Positions 33,578 to 42,100 are shown, counted from the stretch's first letter. The stretch: DNA of 43,622 bases from Deltaproteobacteria bacterium (GCA_004283055.1 SHLP01000017.1:1-43622); one strand, 5' to 3'. A program made the numbers and translations. The notes: generated by a model from the sequence alone, not told the origin.

Positions 33578-35296
33578 TCAGAGCGCGCTGACCAAGTAGT
33601 CTTCGCCGGCCCAGAAGTCGCACTTCGGCGCCGCGTTGCTCCCCAGCCGCACAGTCGTGTCGTAGACTTTGTGCTGATCGGTCTCAGCGTCGTAGGTCGG
33701 CCATTCGAAGCCGCCGAGCGGGCTTGGGCGATCGGTCAGCGCGAAGCGCCAGAAGTCGCCCAGGAGCTCGGTCCAAAGTACCCAGTCGGCCGTTCCCGCT
33801 TCCCAGGTGTTGAGGGTGGCCGAGAAGCCGTCCTCCAAGTCGATCACCAGAAGCGGGTCATAGCCGAAGACATACGGGATATCTGCAGAGTGAAACGCGC
33901 CCAAGTCATAGCTCGGTAGGCTGCCGCCGATGAACGGCAGGACGGCTTCGAGCTGCGAACGTCCGTCCTGGTACTCGAACTGGTAGAGGTATGTCCGGAC
34001 GAACGCGCCCAGCTTCGCGGCTTCGAGCTTGGCCGGACATCGAAAAATCGTGTCCGTGGCAACTGCAGCCAGAGCAACCGCAGGCTCCGAATAGTCCGCC
34101 AGCGGATATTGCTCGGCCGCGCGGGCAGCGAGCTCGGTGTCCCCTCCGACGAAGTTCGCGATCAGCTCTTCGTAGTTGCCGGCTGTGACCTCGAGGGGCG
34201 GATCGGCGAGCTCGCCCAGCCAGACGAAGAGCCTGGCCTCTTCACGCGTGAAGCCGAGGATCGTCGGCACCTGGTTGAAATTGCCGCTGCTAAACGACTC
34301 ACTTGGCTGTTCGATGAAGAACGACCCGTCGAGCACCGGGCCCCAGCTTCCCGTCGGGTCCACGCTCGGGTTGAAACCGAAGTTGGGCGCCGGCGGCAGA
34401 GCCGCAATGACTTCGTCCGCCGACTTCGCCCGCATGCACGCCAAGTTGTCGGCCTCGGCGTCGCATCCCAATGCCGCCGCAAACGCGTCGCCCTGCGCTT
34501 CGGCCGCGGCAAGTGTCGGCCAGGGACGTTCGCACGAGCCGCTTTGCAGGATGGCTTTGTCGAACAGCCCCGCGCTCGTCGGAGAGGCCAAATGGCTGCA
34601 AACGCTGAACGCGCCCGCGGACTCGCCGAAGATGGTGACGTTGTCCGGGTCCCCGCCAAAGCGTTCGATGTTCTGTTGGACCCATCTCAGCGCAGCGGTC
34701 TGGTCCATCAATCCGTAGTTGCCGGATGCTCCATCGGAGCTCTCGGCAGAGAGCTCGTCGTGCGCCAAGAAGCCAAGCTGGCCGAGGCGGTAGTTCATGC
34801 TGACCACGACCGCACCAACTTCGCGGGCGATCAAATCGCCAGCCGTGCCGCCGTCGGCCTGCACGCCTTCACCCAAGGTGAAACCTCCTCCGTGGATCCA
34901 GACCATGACGGGAATGCCCAAGCCGTCGGCCGGCGTATCGACGTTCAGGTAGAGGCAATCCTCGCTCGGGCTGAATCCCGGCACTGGAAGGCCCGCGAAA
35001 GCGAGCTGCGGGCAGATGTTGGGCTTCTCGGTCGCCGGTCGGATATCCGTCCAAGGCTCCGGGTCGACCGGAGGTCTCCAGCGAAGCTCGTCAACCGGCG
35101 GCGCCGCGTACGAGATGCCGCGGTACGAAAGCACCCCGTCGTCCTCGTAACCTTCGACGGGACCGAAGCTGGTTTGCACTTCGATACCGCGATCGGTCGG
35201 GCAGTTCTCGACGCAGATTTCGTCGACCTGAACAGTGCTGCACGCAGCCAAAAATGACGCAAAAACGACACCGACAAGAATGAAGCGTATGCGCAT
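33578..35296 (-). CDS. Type-B carboxylesterase lipoprotein
   Basis: 572-residue alpha/beta hydrolase with lipoprotein signal: lipobox LAAC at 16-19, so lipid-anchored outside the inner membrane. HGGGFTLG at 135-142 forms the oxyanion hole and GESAG at 224-228 carries nucleophile S226; a histidine in GAFHSADIPYVFG near the C-terminus may complete the triad. The family covers cholinesterase-type and p-nitrobenzyl esterases. ATG at 35296 follows GAGAGG. No transporter or acid-handling genes are adjacent, so substrate is open. The AAA gene lies 66 bp upstream on the same strand. Confidence 0.92.
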   Translation of the reverse strand: MRIRFILVGVVFASFLAACSTVQVDEICVENCPTDRGIEVQTSFGPVEGYEDDGVLSYRGISYAAPPVDELRWRPPVDPEPWTDIRPATEKPNICPQLAFAGLPVPGFSPSEDCLYLNVDTPADGLGIPVMVWIHGGGFTLGEGVQADGGTAGDLIAREVGAVVVSMNYRLGQLGFLAHDELSAESSDGASGNYGLMDQTAALRWVQQNIERFGGDPDNVTIFGESAGAFSVCSHLASPTSAGLFDKAILQSGSCERPWPTLAAAEAQGDAFAAALGCDAEADNLACMRAKSADEVIAALPPAPNFGFNPSVDPTGSWGPVLDGSFFIEQPSESFSSGNFNQVPTILGFTREEARLFVWLGELADPPLEVTAGNYEELIANFVGGDTELAARAAEQYPLADYSEPAVALAAVATDTIFRCPAKLEAAKLGAFVRTYLYQFEYQDGRSQLEAVLPFIGGSLPSYDLGAFHSADIPYVFGYDPLLVIDLEDGFSATLNTWEAGTADWVLWTELLGDFWRFALTDRPSPLGGFEWPTYDAETDQHKVYDTTVRLGSNAAPKCDFWAGEDYLVSAL

Positions 35297-35362
35297 CGGA
35301 AACCTCTCAAGCTAAGGGTATGAGCGTACATCAAGCACCTGTCCGGCGCTATCCGGCACTCG

Positions 35363-36868
35363 TCAGCCCGCGAAAACGGCGCGATCCTTGGCCCAAGCGC
35401 GCAGGCTGTCGATCCGCTCGGCCATGGTCACCGAGAGCGGCTTGGTCATCTCGATCTCGTCGGCGATGAGCTCGGTCGTGAGCTTTTCTTGATTCGAGAA
35501 TGCGGTGTACAGGGCGGAGACGACCGCTTGCTCGATTTCGGCACCGCTAAATCCGTCGGTCAGCTCCACGAGCCGCCGTATGTCGAAGTCGACAGGATTC
35601 CGTTTTCGACGCTCGAGGTGGATCTGAAGGATCCGCTTGCGCGCCTCGGCACCGGGAAGGTCGACGAAGAAGATCTCATCGAAACGGCCCTTGCGCATCA
35701 GCTCTGGGGGCAGCTTCGAGATGTCATTGGCGGTCGCGATGACGAAGACACTTTCCTTCTTGTCCTGGAGCCAGGCCAAGAAGGTTCCAAAAATCCTCTG
35801 CGCAGGTCCGCCCTCGGCATCTTCTTGTGAAAGCGCCTTTTCGATTTCGTCGATCCATAGGACGACCGGAGCCATCGCTTCGGCGAGCTTGATCGCGCGT
35901 TTCAAATTCTTTTCGCTCTCGCCAACGTAGCGGTTGTAGAGGTTCGACGGGTCGAGGCGAATCAAGGGAAGCTTCCACTCGGCGGCGACCGCCTTGGCAC
36001 AGAGGCTCTTTCCGCAGCCCTGAACTCCGATCAGCATCAGCCCCTTGGGAGGCGACAGTCCGTATTCCCTGGCGCGCTTTGGGTCTTCGAATGCGGCCTG
36101 GCGCTTACGCAGCCAGTCCTTGAGCTCGCTCAAACCCGCCACGTCGCCCATTTCGTGCTCATGGGGGAAGTATTCGAGTACGCCGGAGCGTTCGATGATC
36201 TGGCGCTTGGCCTGCAGCACTTTGGTAATGTCTTCGCGCCCGAGGACACCGTCCTCGATCACCGCCTGAGTGATGATCTTTTGCACCTCGAAGAACGTGA
36301 GACCGTGCAGGGCCGCGAGCAGCTGTGACACATCCATGCTCGAGAGCTCGACCTTGACGTGAAGCCGCTTGGCCAGATCGCGAAGCACCGCCTGTACGAA
36401 CGAATGGTAGGCCTCGGACGAAGGGGCGTGGAGGCTGAGCGGGGTAAAGAGATGCTCGATGCTCGGGGGCATGTCGATGCCATGGCCTGAAACGATGATC
36501 GCTCCGCGGTGTCCGAAGTACTTCTTGTGGATGTTCTTGATTTGGGCGATGACGGCGGGCTCGTGAAGGTAGGGGCCGAGCCCTTTGAGGTGAAAGATCG
36601 CCTCGAGGTTGGACCGCTCGATGAACGAAAGGGCTTTCTGCGGTGGTCCGCTCTCGGGGGTCTGCCCCGGTTCGGGCAGCTCACGGCGAAGGCCATCGAC
36701 CTGGGTCCAGGAGAAAAGCGGCAAGCTGGTGTTCTCCGCAGCATGCTCCAGCAGCACGTGCACTCGCTCCTCTTCGACGGTCTCGACCAACAACAGTGGG
36801 TGGTGCGCCCGAATCAGGATCTCCAGCTCGCGAAGCTGGTCAGCCGATGGTGGTACCGTGCGAAGCAC
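35363..36868 (-). CDS. AAA family ATPase, Ycf46-like
   Basis: 501-residue cytoplasmic protein. The C-terminal half is an active-looking AAA module: GVQGCGKS (Walker A, 281-288), YVGESEKN (314-321), VVLWIDE (Walker B, 335-341) and [14 protein letters not shown]. The N-terminal 230 residues resemble the degenerate AAA-like part of Ycf46 proteins ([20 protein letters not shown]). Ycf46 proteins have been tied to inorganic-carbon use in cyanobacteria, but function in other bacteria is unknown. Start GTG at 36868 has no ribosome site and lies 6 nt behind a GATCCT -10 box. It shares a symmetric promoter with the small-ORF/DUF1844/Clp operon. Confidence 0.88.
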   Translation of the reverse strand: MLRTVPPSADQLRELEILIRAHHPLLLVETVEEERVHVLLEHAAENTSLPLFSWTQVDGLRRELPEPGQTPESGPPQKALSFIERSNLEAIFHLKGLGPYLHEPAVIAQIKNIHKKYFGHRGAIIVSGHGIDMPPSIEHLFTPLSLHAPSSEAYHSFVQAVLRDLAKRLHVKVELSSMDVSQLLAALHGLTFFEVQKIITQAVIEDGVLGREDITKVLQAKRQIIERSGVLEYFPHEHEMGDVAGLSELKDWLRKRQAAFEDPKRAREYGLSPPKGLMLIGVQGCGKSLCAKAVAAEWKLPLIRLDPSNLYNRYVGESEKNLKRAIKLAEAMAPVVLWIDEIEKALSQEDAEGGPAQRIFGTFLAWLQDKKESVFVIATANDISKLPPELMRKGRFDEIFFVDLPGAEARKRILQIHLERRKRNPVDFDIRRLVELTDGFSGAEIEQAVVSALYTAFSNQEKLTTELIADEIEMTKPLSVTMAERIDSLRAWAKDRAVFAG

Positions 36869-36874
36869 GAATTC

Positions 36875-36903
36875 AGGATCGGGGGTCCCTGAGGGGGTGT
36901 CAA
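36875..36903 (-). promoter_or_regulatory. Leftward half of the symmetric promoter (AAA ATPase)
   Basis: TTGACA (36903-36898), a 17-bp spacer and GATCCT (36880-36875, 3 of 6) end 6 nt before the GTG at 36868. No ribosome site lies in the 6 nt (GAATTC). Together with the rightward half this forms a mirror-image divergent promoter. Confidence 0.55.
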
Positions 36904-36921
36904 ACTTGTGTGAGTTGACAC
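36897..36921. repeat. 7-bp inverted repeat overlapping both -35 boxes
   Basis: GTGTCAA (36897-36903) and TTGACAC (36915-36921) are perfect inverted arms with an 11-nt spacer. Each arm includes one -35 box, so a bound dimer could control both promoters. Centre is at about 36909. Confidence 0.75.
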
Positions 36922-36942
36922 GCGGGGCGGCGAATCTACACT
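36915..36942 (+). promoter_or_regulatory. Rightward half of the symmetric promoter (small ORF-DUF1844-Clp operon)
   Basis: Perfect TTGACA (36915-36920), 16-bp spacer, TACACT (36937-36942, 4 of 6), then 7 nt to ATG at 36950. Transcription would begin at or next to the A of the ATG, giving a leaderless mRNA. Confidence 0.65.
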
Positions 36943-36949
36943 CGGCCGC

Positions 36950-37129
36950 ATGGCATCCCTCGGAGACAAACTAGTGGACAAGCGCATCGTCGAACGGAAC
37001 ATCGCGAAGGGCTTGATTTCCAAGGAAGAGTACGAGCAGCGATTGGCGAGCCTCGCTGATCGAGAGGGTTCGTACGACACGGTCGAGATCGACCCCGCGA
37101 GTTTCGAAGATGGGTCCGAGACGGAGTAG
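36950..37129 (+). CDS. 59-residue small protein, SHOCT-like helix hairpin
   Basis: Small acidic-tailed protein, too short for standard gene calls but well supported: a near-ideal promoter ends 7 nt upstream, the stop is 5 bp before the DUF1844 gene, and codon use fits its neighbours. Residues about 12-38 (KRIVERNIAKGLISKEEYEQ, then RLASLAD) recall the SHOCT pattern of a short oligomerisation or recruitment helix pair with a G-[IL]-[ST]-x-E-E turn. The rest (TVEIDPASFEDG) is acidic. I know no function. As first gene of the operon with DUF1844 and a Clp ATPase, it could be an adaptor or assembly factor. Confidence 0.75.
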   Translation: MASLGDKLVDKRIVERNIAKGLISKEEYEQRLASLADREGSYDTVEIDPASFEDGSETE

Positions 37130-37134
37130 CGCGT

Positions 37135-37416
37135 ATGAGTGAGGAAGAGGGCTCAGCGCCGACCATCGACTTCAACACCTTCATCTTGTCGTTGAGCACG
37201 TCTGCGCTCATTCATCTCGGCAAGTTGCCTGGTGCGGAGGACGACTCGACGGTGAACCTCGCCCACGCAAAGCAGTCGATCGACTGTATCGCTCTTCTCG
37301 AGGAAAAGACTCGGGGGAACCTCACGGGTGAGGAAGAGCGGCTCATCACCGAGGTGCTCTACGACTTGCGGCTTCAATTCGTGGCGGCAAGGAAAGCCGC
37401 GGACGAGCAGGCTTGA
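37135..37416 (+). CDS. DUF1844 domain protein
   Basis: 93-residue protein of the DUF1844 family, function unknown. The core DFNTFILSLSTSALIHLGKL and ARK-type C-terminal helix with NLAHAKQSIDCIALLEEKT match the family. It is probably helical and cytoplasmic. ATG at 37135 follows GGAG at 8 nt. It lies 5 bp behind the 59-residue gene and overlaps the Clp gene by 4 bp (TTGA), so the three are co-translated in an operon. Confidence 0.9.
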   Translation: MSEEEGSAPTIDFNTFILSLSTSALIHLGKLPGAEDDSTVNLAHAKQSIDCIALLEEKTRGNLTGEEERLITEVLYDLRLQFVAARKAADEQA

Positions 37417-39626
37417 AAAAGCTCACCCTGCGTCTCGATTCCTACAGCGAGGACGCGCGTCGATACGTCGCCGCGGCGCAACGGCTCGCAGACGAGCGCG
37501 GGCACGCAGAAGTTCAGCCCATTCATCTTTGGTACGAGCTGGTGGATACGGCGCCGGCGGTCCAAGCAGCGCTCGACTCGGCGGGGGTCGACGCGACCGA
37601 CGTGCTGGTCGATTCCGAATGGGCGCTGCGAAGGGTCGCGAAGACCGAGCGGAATGGTCTCGCGTACTTGTCGACCCGCTTCTTGGAGCTGCTGTCGAGG
37701 GCCGAGCTCGAGGCAACCCAGCACGCTGGGCTCCCCGTGGGCACCGCCAACTTGGCTCTGGCCTGTGCACAGGAGCCCGAAGGCCTGCTCCGTTCGGTCC
37801 TTCGAACCTCCGGCATGAGCAGCGCGATTCTACGCCAAGCCTTGGCGGACGCCGGCGAAAACGATAGACCCGACGGACGTGCAGAGGCAGAGATGGGTGT
37901 TCTGGACGAGTACGGCCGCGATCTGACGCGCTTGGCAGCTCAAGACGCATTCGATCCGCTCATTGGGCGGGAGGCCGAGCTTCGGCGGATGCTCCAAGTC
38001 CTCGCGCGGCGCAAAGAGAACAACCCGCTACTCGTCGGCGAGGACGGAACCGGCCGAACCGCGCTCGTTCATGGACTCGCATCTCGAATCGCAGCCGATG
38101 AAGTGCCCGAGCTCCTGGCTGACAAGCGCATCATCGCGCTCGATTCCGCGGAGCTGGTTGCGGGGACCAAGCTCCGCGGGCAGCTCGAGGAGCGCATGCG
38201 GTCGATCCTCGATGCTGTCCGCGACTCGGGCGGGCAGGTCATCTTGTTTTTACCCAATCTTGCCGGCTTTCTCCGCGCCAAGGGCGGCGCCGGAGACATG
38301 CTTGCCAGTGCTCTGAGCCGCGGGGAGGTCCGGGCACTCGCACGCTGCACTCCCGATGAGCTTCGAGAGATCAACGACGAAGCGAGCACGCTGTCACGCA
38401 GGCTCGTCCCGATTACAGTCGAGCCGCCAAGCTCGGAACAGGCGGTGGCGATCCTGCAAGGTCTGAAGGCGCGGCTCGAGGCGGCCCACGAGGTCGAGAT
38501 CAGCGAGCCGGCGCTCGACGCCGCGGTTCGGTTCGCGCGCCGCTACGTGGCGGGACGCGAGCTACCGAAAAGCGCCATCGACCTCATCGACGAGAGCGCA
38601 GCGCGCGTTCGCTTGGGCCTCGACGGTGACGAGTCGGACAGCTCGGTGGGCCCCGAAGACGTCGCCGCGGTCGTCTCGCTCTGGACGGGCGTGCCGGCCT
38701 CCAAAATGATGGAAGAAGAAGCACAAAAGCTCCTGCACATGGAGGACCGACTGCGAGAGCGCGTCGTCGGCCAGGACCACGCCGTGAGCGCACTGAGCAA
38801 AGCCGTGCGGCGTGGGCGCGTCGGTCTTCGCGACCCCAAGCGTCCCATCGGCTCGTTTCTCTTTCTCGGCCCGACGGGGGTCGGCAAGACCGAGCTCGCC
38901 AAGACCCTGGCTGCATTCCTGTTCGACGACGAGGCTGCGCTGACGCGGCTCGACATGAGCGAGTTCATGGAAAAGCACATGGTCGCGCGCCTGATCGGGG
39001 CGCCGCCAGGATACGTCGATAGTGAAGCAGGCGGGTTCTTGACCGAAGCCGTCCGCCGCCGCCCGTATTCAGTGGTCTTGTTCGACGAGGTCGAAAAGGC
39101 CCACCCCGACGTGTTCAACATCTTGCTTCAAGTTCTCGAAGACGGTCGACTCAGCGACTCTCGCGGGCGGGTCGCGCATTTCCGAGACACCGTCATCATC
39201 ATGACTTCGAACGTGGGGAGCGAGCTCATTCTCGAGCATCAGGGTTCCGACGAGGCGCTGAACGAGCGAATCGAGGAGCGGCTCCACGACTATTTCCGAC
39301 CGGAGTTCCTCAACCGAGTCGACGAGGTTCTCATCTTCGACCGGCTCGACAAGGAGGAGCTCGCGGCGATCCTCGAAATCCAACTCCGACAGCTCCACAA
39401 GCTCTTGGCTCCCCGGGAGATCGGGCTGACATTGACCGATGCCTCGAAAGAGCGACTGATCGACCTGGGTTACGATCCGGCATTCGGCGCGCGTCCTTTG
39501 AAGCGGGTCCTCGTTCGGGAGCTTCAAGACCCCCTCGCGGAGGCCCTCCTCCGAGGCGAGTTCAGCGACGGAGACACGATCGCGGTCGACTCCGACGGCA
39601 CGTCGTTCTCCTTCCAAAAGGCCTAA
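37413..39626 (+). CDS. ClpA/ClpC-like Hsp100 ATPase with degenerate D1
   Basis: 737-residue double-AAA protein with Clp N domain (about 5-145), D1 (about 180-400) and D2 (about 445-730). In D1, Walker A reads GEDGTGRT (209-216, lysine changed to R215), Walker B reads VILFLPN (276-282) instead of IDE, and the pore loop is KLRG (253-256) not KYRG; R329 and R330 remain. D2 is intact: GPTGVGKT (486-493), VVLFDE (554-559), pore GYVD (533-536), sensor GAR. No middle coiled coil (only about 25 residues between D1 and the D2 linker) and no IGL/VGF ClpP loop are seen. TTG at 37413 overlaps the DUF1844 stop. So it is neither a normal ClpA/C nor a ClpB. Confidence 0.92.
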   Translation: MKKLTLRLDSYSEDARRYVAAAQRLADERGHAEVQPIHLWYELVDTAPAVQAALDSAGVDATDVLVDSEWALRRVAKTERNGLAYLSTRFLELLSRAELEATQHAGLPVGTANLALACAQEPEGLLRSVLRTSGMSSAILRQALADAGENDRPDGRAEAEMGVLDEYGRDLTRLAAQDAFDPLIGREAELRRMLQVLARRKENNPLLVGEDGTGRTALVHGLASRIAADEVPELLADKRIIALDSAELVAGTKLRGQLEERMRSILDAVRDSGGQVILFLPNLAGFLRAKGGAGDMLASALSRGEVRALARCTPDELREINDEASTLSRRLVPITVEPPSSEQAVAILQGLKARLEAAHEVEISEPALDAAVRFARRYVAGRELPKSAIDLIDESAARVRLGLDGDESDSSVGPEDVAAVVSLWTGVPASKMMEEEAQKLLHMEDRLRERVVGQDHAVSALSKAVRRGRVGLRDPKRPIGSFLFLGPTGVGKTELAKTLAAFLFDDEAALTRLDMSEFMEKHMVARLIGAPPGYVDSEAGGFLTEAVRRRPYSVVLFDEVEKAHPDVFNILLQVLEDGRLSDSRGRVAHFRDTVIIMTSNVGSELILEHQGSDEALNERIEERLHDYFRPEFLNRVDEVLIFDRLDKEELAAILEIQLRQLHKLLAPREIGLTLTDASKERLIDLGYDPAFGARPLKRVLVRELQDPLAEALLRGEFSDGDTIAVDSDGTSFSFQKA

Positions 39627-39659
39627 ACGCCGCGGGTACGCCCGAGGCCTCGTCTCGGG

Positions 39660-39665
39660 TATGCT
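39660..39665 (+). promoter_or_regulatory. -10 box of a probable leaderless promoter, molybdopterin oxidoreductase
   Basis: TATGCT lies 6 nt before the ATG at 39672, inside the 45-bp gap after the Clp gene. No good -35 box is seen, and there is no ribosome site. Confidence 0.35.
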
Positions 39666-39671
39666 CCACGG

Positions 39672-41852
39672 ATGAGCAGCACCCACTACCGAACCTGCAA
39701 TCTGTGCGAAGCGATGTGCGGACTGGAAGTCGAAATCGACGGCACCGAGGTCAAGTCGATCCGCGGAGATGATGCAGACGTGTTCAGCCGCGGACACATC
39801 TGCCCGAAAGCGACCGCGCTCAAAGACTTGTACGAAGACCCCGACCGGCTGAAGCAACCGGTCCGCAGAGTCGGAAAAAGTTGGGAGCCCATTTCGTGGG
39901 ATGAGGCGCTCGAGCTGGCGGTCGATCGACTCCATGCCGTCCAGAAGCAGAACGGGCGCGGCTCGGTGGGACTCTATTTCGGCAACCCGAACGCCCACAA
40001 CTTCGGAACGCTGGTGTACGGGCCTGCGTTCTTCCGGGCGCTGGGGACAAAAAATCGATTCTCGGCAAGCTCGTGTGACCAGTGGCCGCTCATGCTCGCT
40101 TCGTACTTCATGTACGGTCACCAATTGCTGTTTCCAGTCCCCGACGTCGATCGCACCGACTACATGATCCTGATCGGCGCCAATCCACTTGCGTCCAACG
40201 GGAGCATCATGTCGGCTCCTGGAATCAAGAAGCGGCTTCAAGCGATCAGCAAGCGTGGCGGGAAAGTCGTGGTCGTCGACCCACGAAGGTCTGAAACCGC
40301 GCAGATCGCCGACGAGCACGTCTTCATCCAGCCCGGCACCGACGCCTTGTTCCTTCTCGGAATGCTCCATGAGGTCTGCGCCTCGGGTGCCGACCTGGGA
40401 CGATTGAAACCGTATGTGAAGAACCTCGACCGTCTGATCGAGATCGCGAAGGCGTATCCACCGGATACGAGCGAAGCGATTACCGGAGTTCCTGCAGCGA
40501 CGGTGAAGCGACTTGCACGTGAAATGCAGAGCGCCGCCACAGCCGTGGCCTACGGCCGGATGGGCGCCTGCACGCAGGAGTTTGGTGGCCTCAACATGTG
40601 GCTCGTCAACGCCCTCAATGCGGTCACCGCAAACCTCGACGAACCGGGCGGCTCGATGTTCGCAACACCGGCGATCGATTCCCTTCAGAAGATCGCGGGC
40701 TTCGGGCTTGGGCGAGGTTCGTACGGACGTTGGCGCAGCCGCGTTCGGGGCTTGCCCGAATTCGGGGGAGAGCTGCCTTCGTCCGTCATGGCCGAAGAAA
40801 TTCTGACCGAGGGCGAAGGGCAGATTCGGGCCATGGTCGTCCTGGCGGGCAACCCTATCCTGTCGACCCCAAACGGCGCACGCCTCGATCAGGCCTTCGA
40901 GTCGCTCGACTTCACCCTGGCAATCGATTTCTTCATCAACGAGACCAGCCGGCACGCGGACTTGATCCTGCCGCCCGTGTCTCCCATTCAACGCAGCCAC
41001 TACGACCTCGCGCTCAACCTGGTCGCCGTCCGCAACACGGCGAACTACTCCCCGCCACCCTTCCCCACCTCCGAGGACGAGTTGGACGACTGGGAGATCC
41101 TCAGCGAGCTCAGCTGCCGATTGGCCGCCAAGCGTCACGGGAAGCTGAGCAAGGAGTACCTGATGGCGCGGGCAGCTCAGAAAGCAGGACCGGAGCGCGT
41201 GCTCGACGTGGGCCTTCGCCTCGGACCGTATGGGAAGCGATTCAAGCCGCTCGGAACGGGACTCTCGCTCGGCAAGCTCAAGAACGAGCCGCACGGAGTC
41301 GACCTCGGGCCGCTTCAGAGCTGTTTTCCGCAGCGTATCCCGGAAGCGCACGGCGCGATCGACATGGCCCCCGAGCTCTTCGTCGAGGATCTCGACCGCC
41401 TTGGAGCGCGATTTGCTTCTGAAGCCTCTGCGGCCCCGGAAGGCAAGCTCCTTCTCATCGGACGCAGGCATCTCCGCAGCAACAACTCCTGGATGCACAA
41501 CAGCCCGCGCCTCATGAAGGGTAGGACCCGCTGCACGGTGATGATCCACCCGGACGACGCCGAGCGGCTCGGCGTGAGTGCCGGTGACGACGTGACCCTG
41601 AGCTCACGCGTAGGCGAGGTCACCGCGCCAGCTGAGATCACGGGGGACATGATGCCAGGAGTCGTGAGCCTCCCACACGGCTTCGGTCACGGCCGTGAAG
41701 GCGTCAAGCTGGGCGTCGCGGCGAATCACCCGGGCGTGAGCGTCAACGACCTCACCGATGACCAGCTGATCGATGAGCTCAGCGGAAACGCGGCGTTCAG
41801 CGGCGTGCCCGTAACGCTCAAGGTCGCCCAGCAAGTCGTTGCGGCAGAGTGA
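39672..41852 (+). CDS. Molybdopterin-dependent oxidoreductase, Fe-S type
   Basis: 726-residue enzyme of the DMSO-reductase/formate-dehydrogenase superfamily. It binds one [4Fe-4S] cluster through C9, C12, C16 and C44 (CNLCEAMC, then GHICPKA). The molybdopterin domains follow, and the C-terminal molydopterin-dinucleotide domain has RRHLRSNNSWMHNSPRLM at about 597-614. C135 in SASSCDQWP lies roughly where the molybdenum-ligating Cys/Sec is found in formate dehydrogenases; this is a guess. No signal peptide and no partner subunits are encoded, so it is probably a soluble single-subunit enzyme with unknown substrate. moaC is 35 kb away in this window. Confidence 0.9.
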   Translation: MSSTHYRTCNLCEAMCGLEVEIDGTEVKSIRGDDADVFSRGHICPKATALKDLYEDPDRLKQPVRRVGKSWEPISWDEALELAVDRLHAVQKQNGRGSVGLYFGNPNAHNFGTLVYGPAFFRALGTKNRFSASSCDQWPLMLASYFMYGHQLLFPVPDVDRTDYMILIGANPLASNGSIMSAPGIKKRLQAISKRGGKVVVVDPRRSETAQIADEHVFIQPGTDALFLLGMLHEVCASGADLGRLKPYVKNLDRLIEIAKAYPPDTSEAITGVPAATVKRLAREMQSAATAVAYGRMGACTQEFGGLNMWLVNALNAVTANLDEPGGSMFATPAIDSLQKIAGFGLGRGSYGRWRSRVRGLPEFGGELPSSVMAEEILTEGEGQIRAMVVLAGNPILSTPNGARLDQAFESLDFTLAIDFFINETSRHADLILPPVSPIQRSHYDLALNLVAVRNTANYSPPPFPTSEDELDDWEILSELSCRLAAKRHGKLSKEYLMARAAQKAGPERVLDVGLRLGPYGKRFKPLGTGLSLGKLKNEPHGVDLGPLQSCFPQRIPEAHGAIDMAPELFVEDLDRLGARFASEASAAPEGKLLLIGRRHLRSNNSWMHNSPRLMKGRTRCTVMIHPDDAERLGVSAGDDVTLSSRVGEVTAPAEITGDMMPGVVSLPHGFGHGREGVKLGVAANHPGVSVNDLTDDQLIDELSGNAAFSGVPVTLKVAQQVVAAE

Positions 41853-41867
41853 GCTGGCGATTTGGAC

Positions 41868-42017
41868 TCAGCGTCGGCGTTTCGCGGGCAGCTGAGGGGG
41901 CCTGACGCGCACTGGAACGGGCGACGGAGGCGGGCTGAGCAGGCCTTCGAGAGCGTCGATCAAGGCGTCCATTACCTCGCGGACGCGATCAGAAAACTTT
42001 TTCGAACTTTCAGCCAC
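41868..42017 (-). CDS. Probable 49-residue basic, proline-rich small protein
   Basis: A 49-codon frame reading leftward from GTG at 42017 to TGA at 41868. The first 27 residues form a likely amphipathic helix (MAESSKKFSDRVREVMDALI and on), the rest is proline-rich and ends in a basic cluster (PAKRRR). TTGACA (42054-42049), a 16-bp spacer and CATTAT (42032-42027) lie upstream, and AAGG precedes the GTG. It converges with the molybdopterin gene at a 15-bp gap, like other pairs here. I know no function. Support rests on promoter, composition and position. Confidence 0.5.
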   Translation of the reverse strand: MAESSKKFSDRVREVMDALIDALEGLLSPPPSPVPVRVRPPQLPAKRRR

Positions 42018-42026
42018 CTTGCCTTC

Positions 42027-42054
42027 ATAATGGGCCCACCGATGGGTCTGTCAA
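42027..42054 (-). promoter_or_regulatory. Putative promoter of the 49-residue gene
   Basis: Perfect TTGACA (42054-42049), 16-bp spacer and CATTAT (42032-42027, 4 of 6) on the minus strand; 9 nt to GTG at 42017. On the plus strand CATAAT at 42026-42031 may serve mpl, so two divergent promoters could overlap here. Confidence 0.4.
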
Positions 42055-42100
42055 CACCCGACTCGATATTGCAGGGCAATTGCCGCAATCCGGAGCGCAG

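Noticed and set aside
34109-35257. 382-codon frame on the plus strand
   Set aside because: Antisense to the carboxylesterase gene with its GESAG and HGGGF motifs.
39069-41549. 826-codon open frame on the minus strand
   Set aside because: It is fully antisense to the Clp D2 domain and the molybdopterin oxidoreductase, both of which have clear motifs. Long antisense frames are expected in high-G+C DNA.
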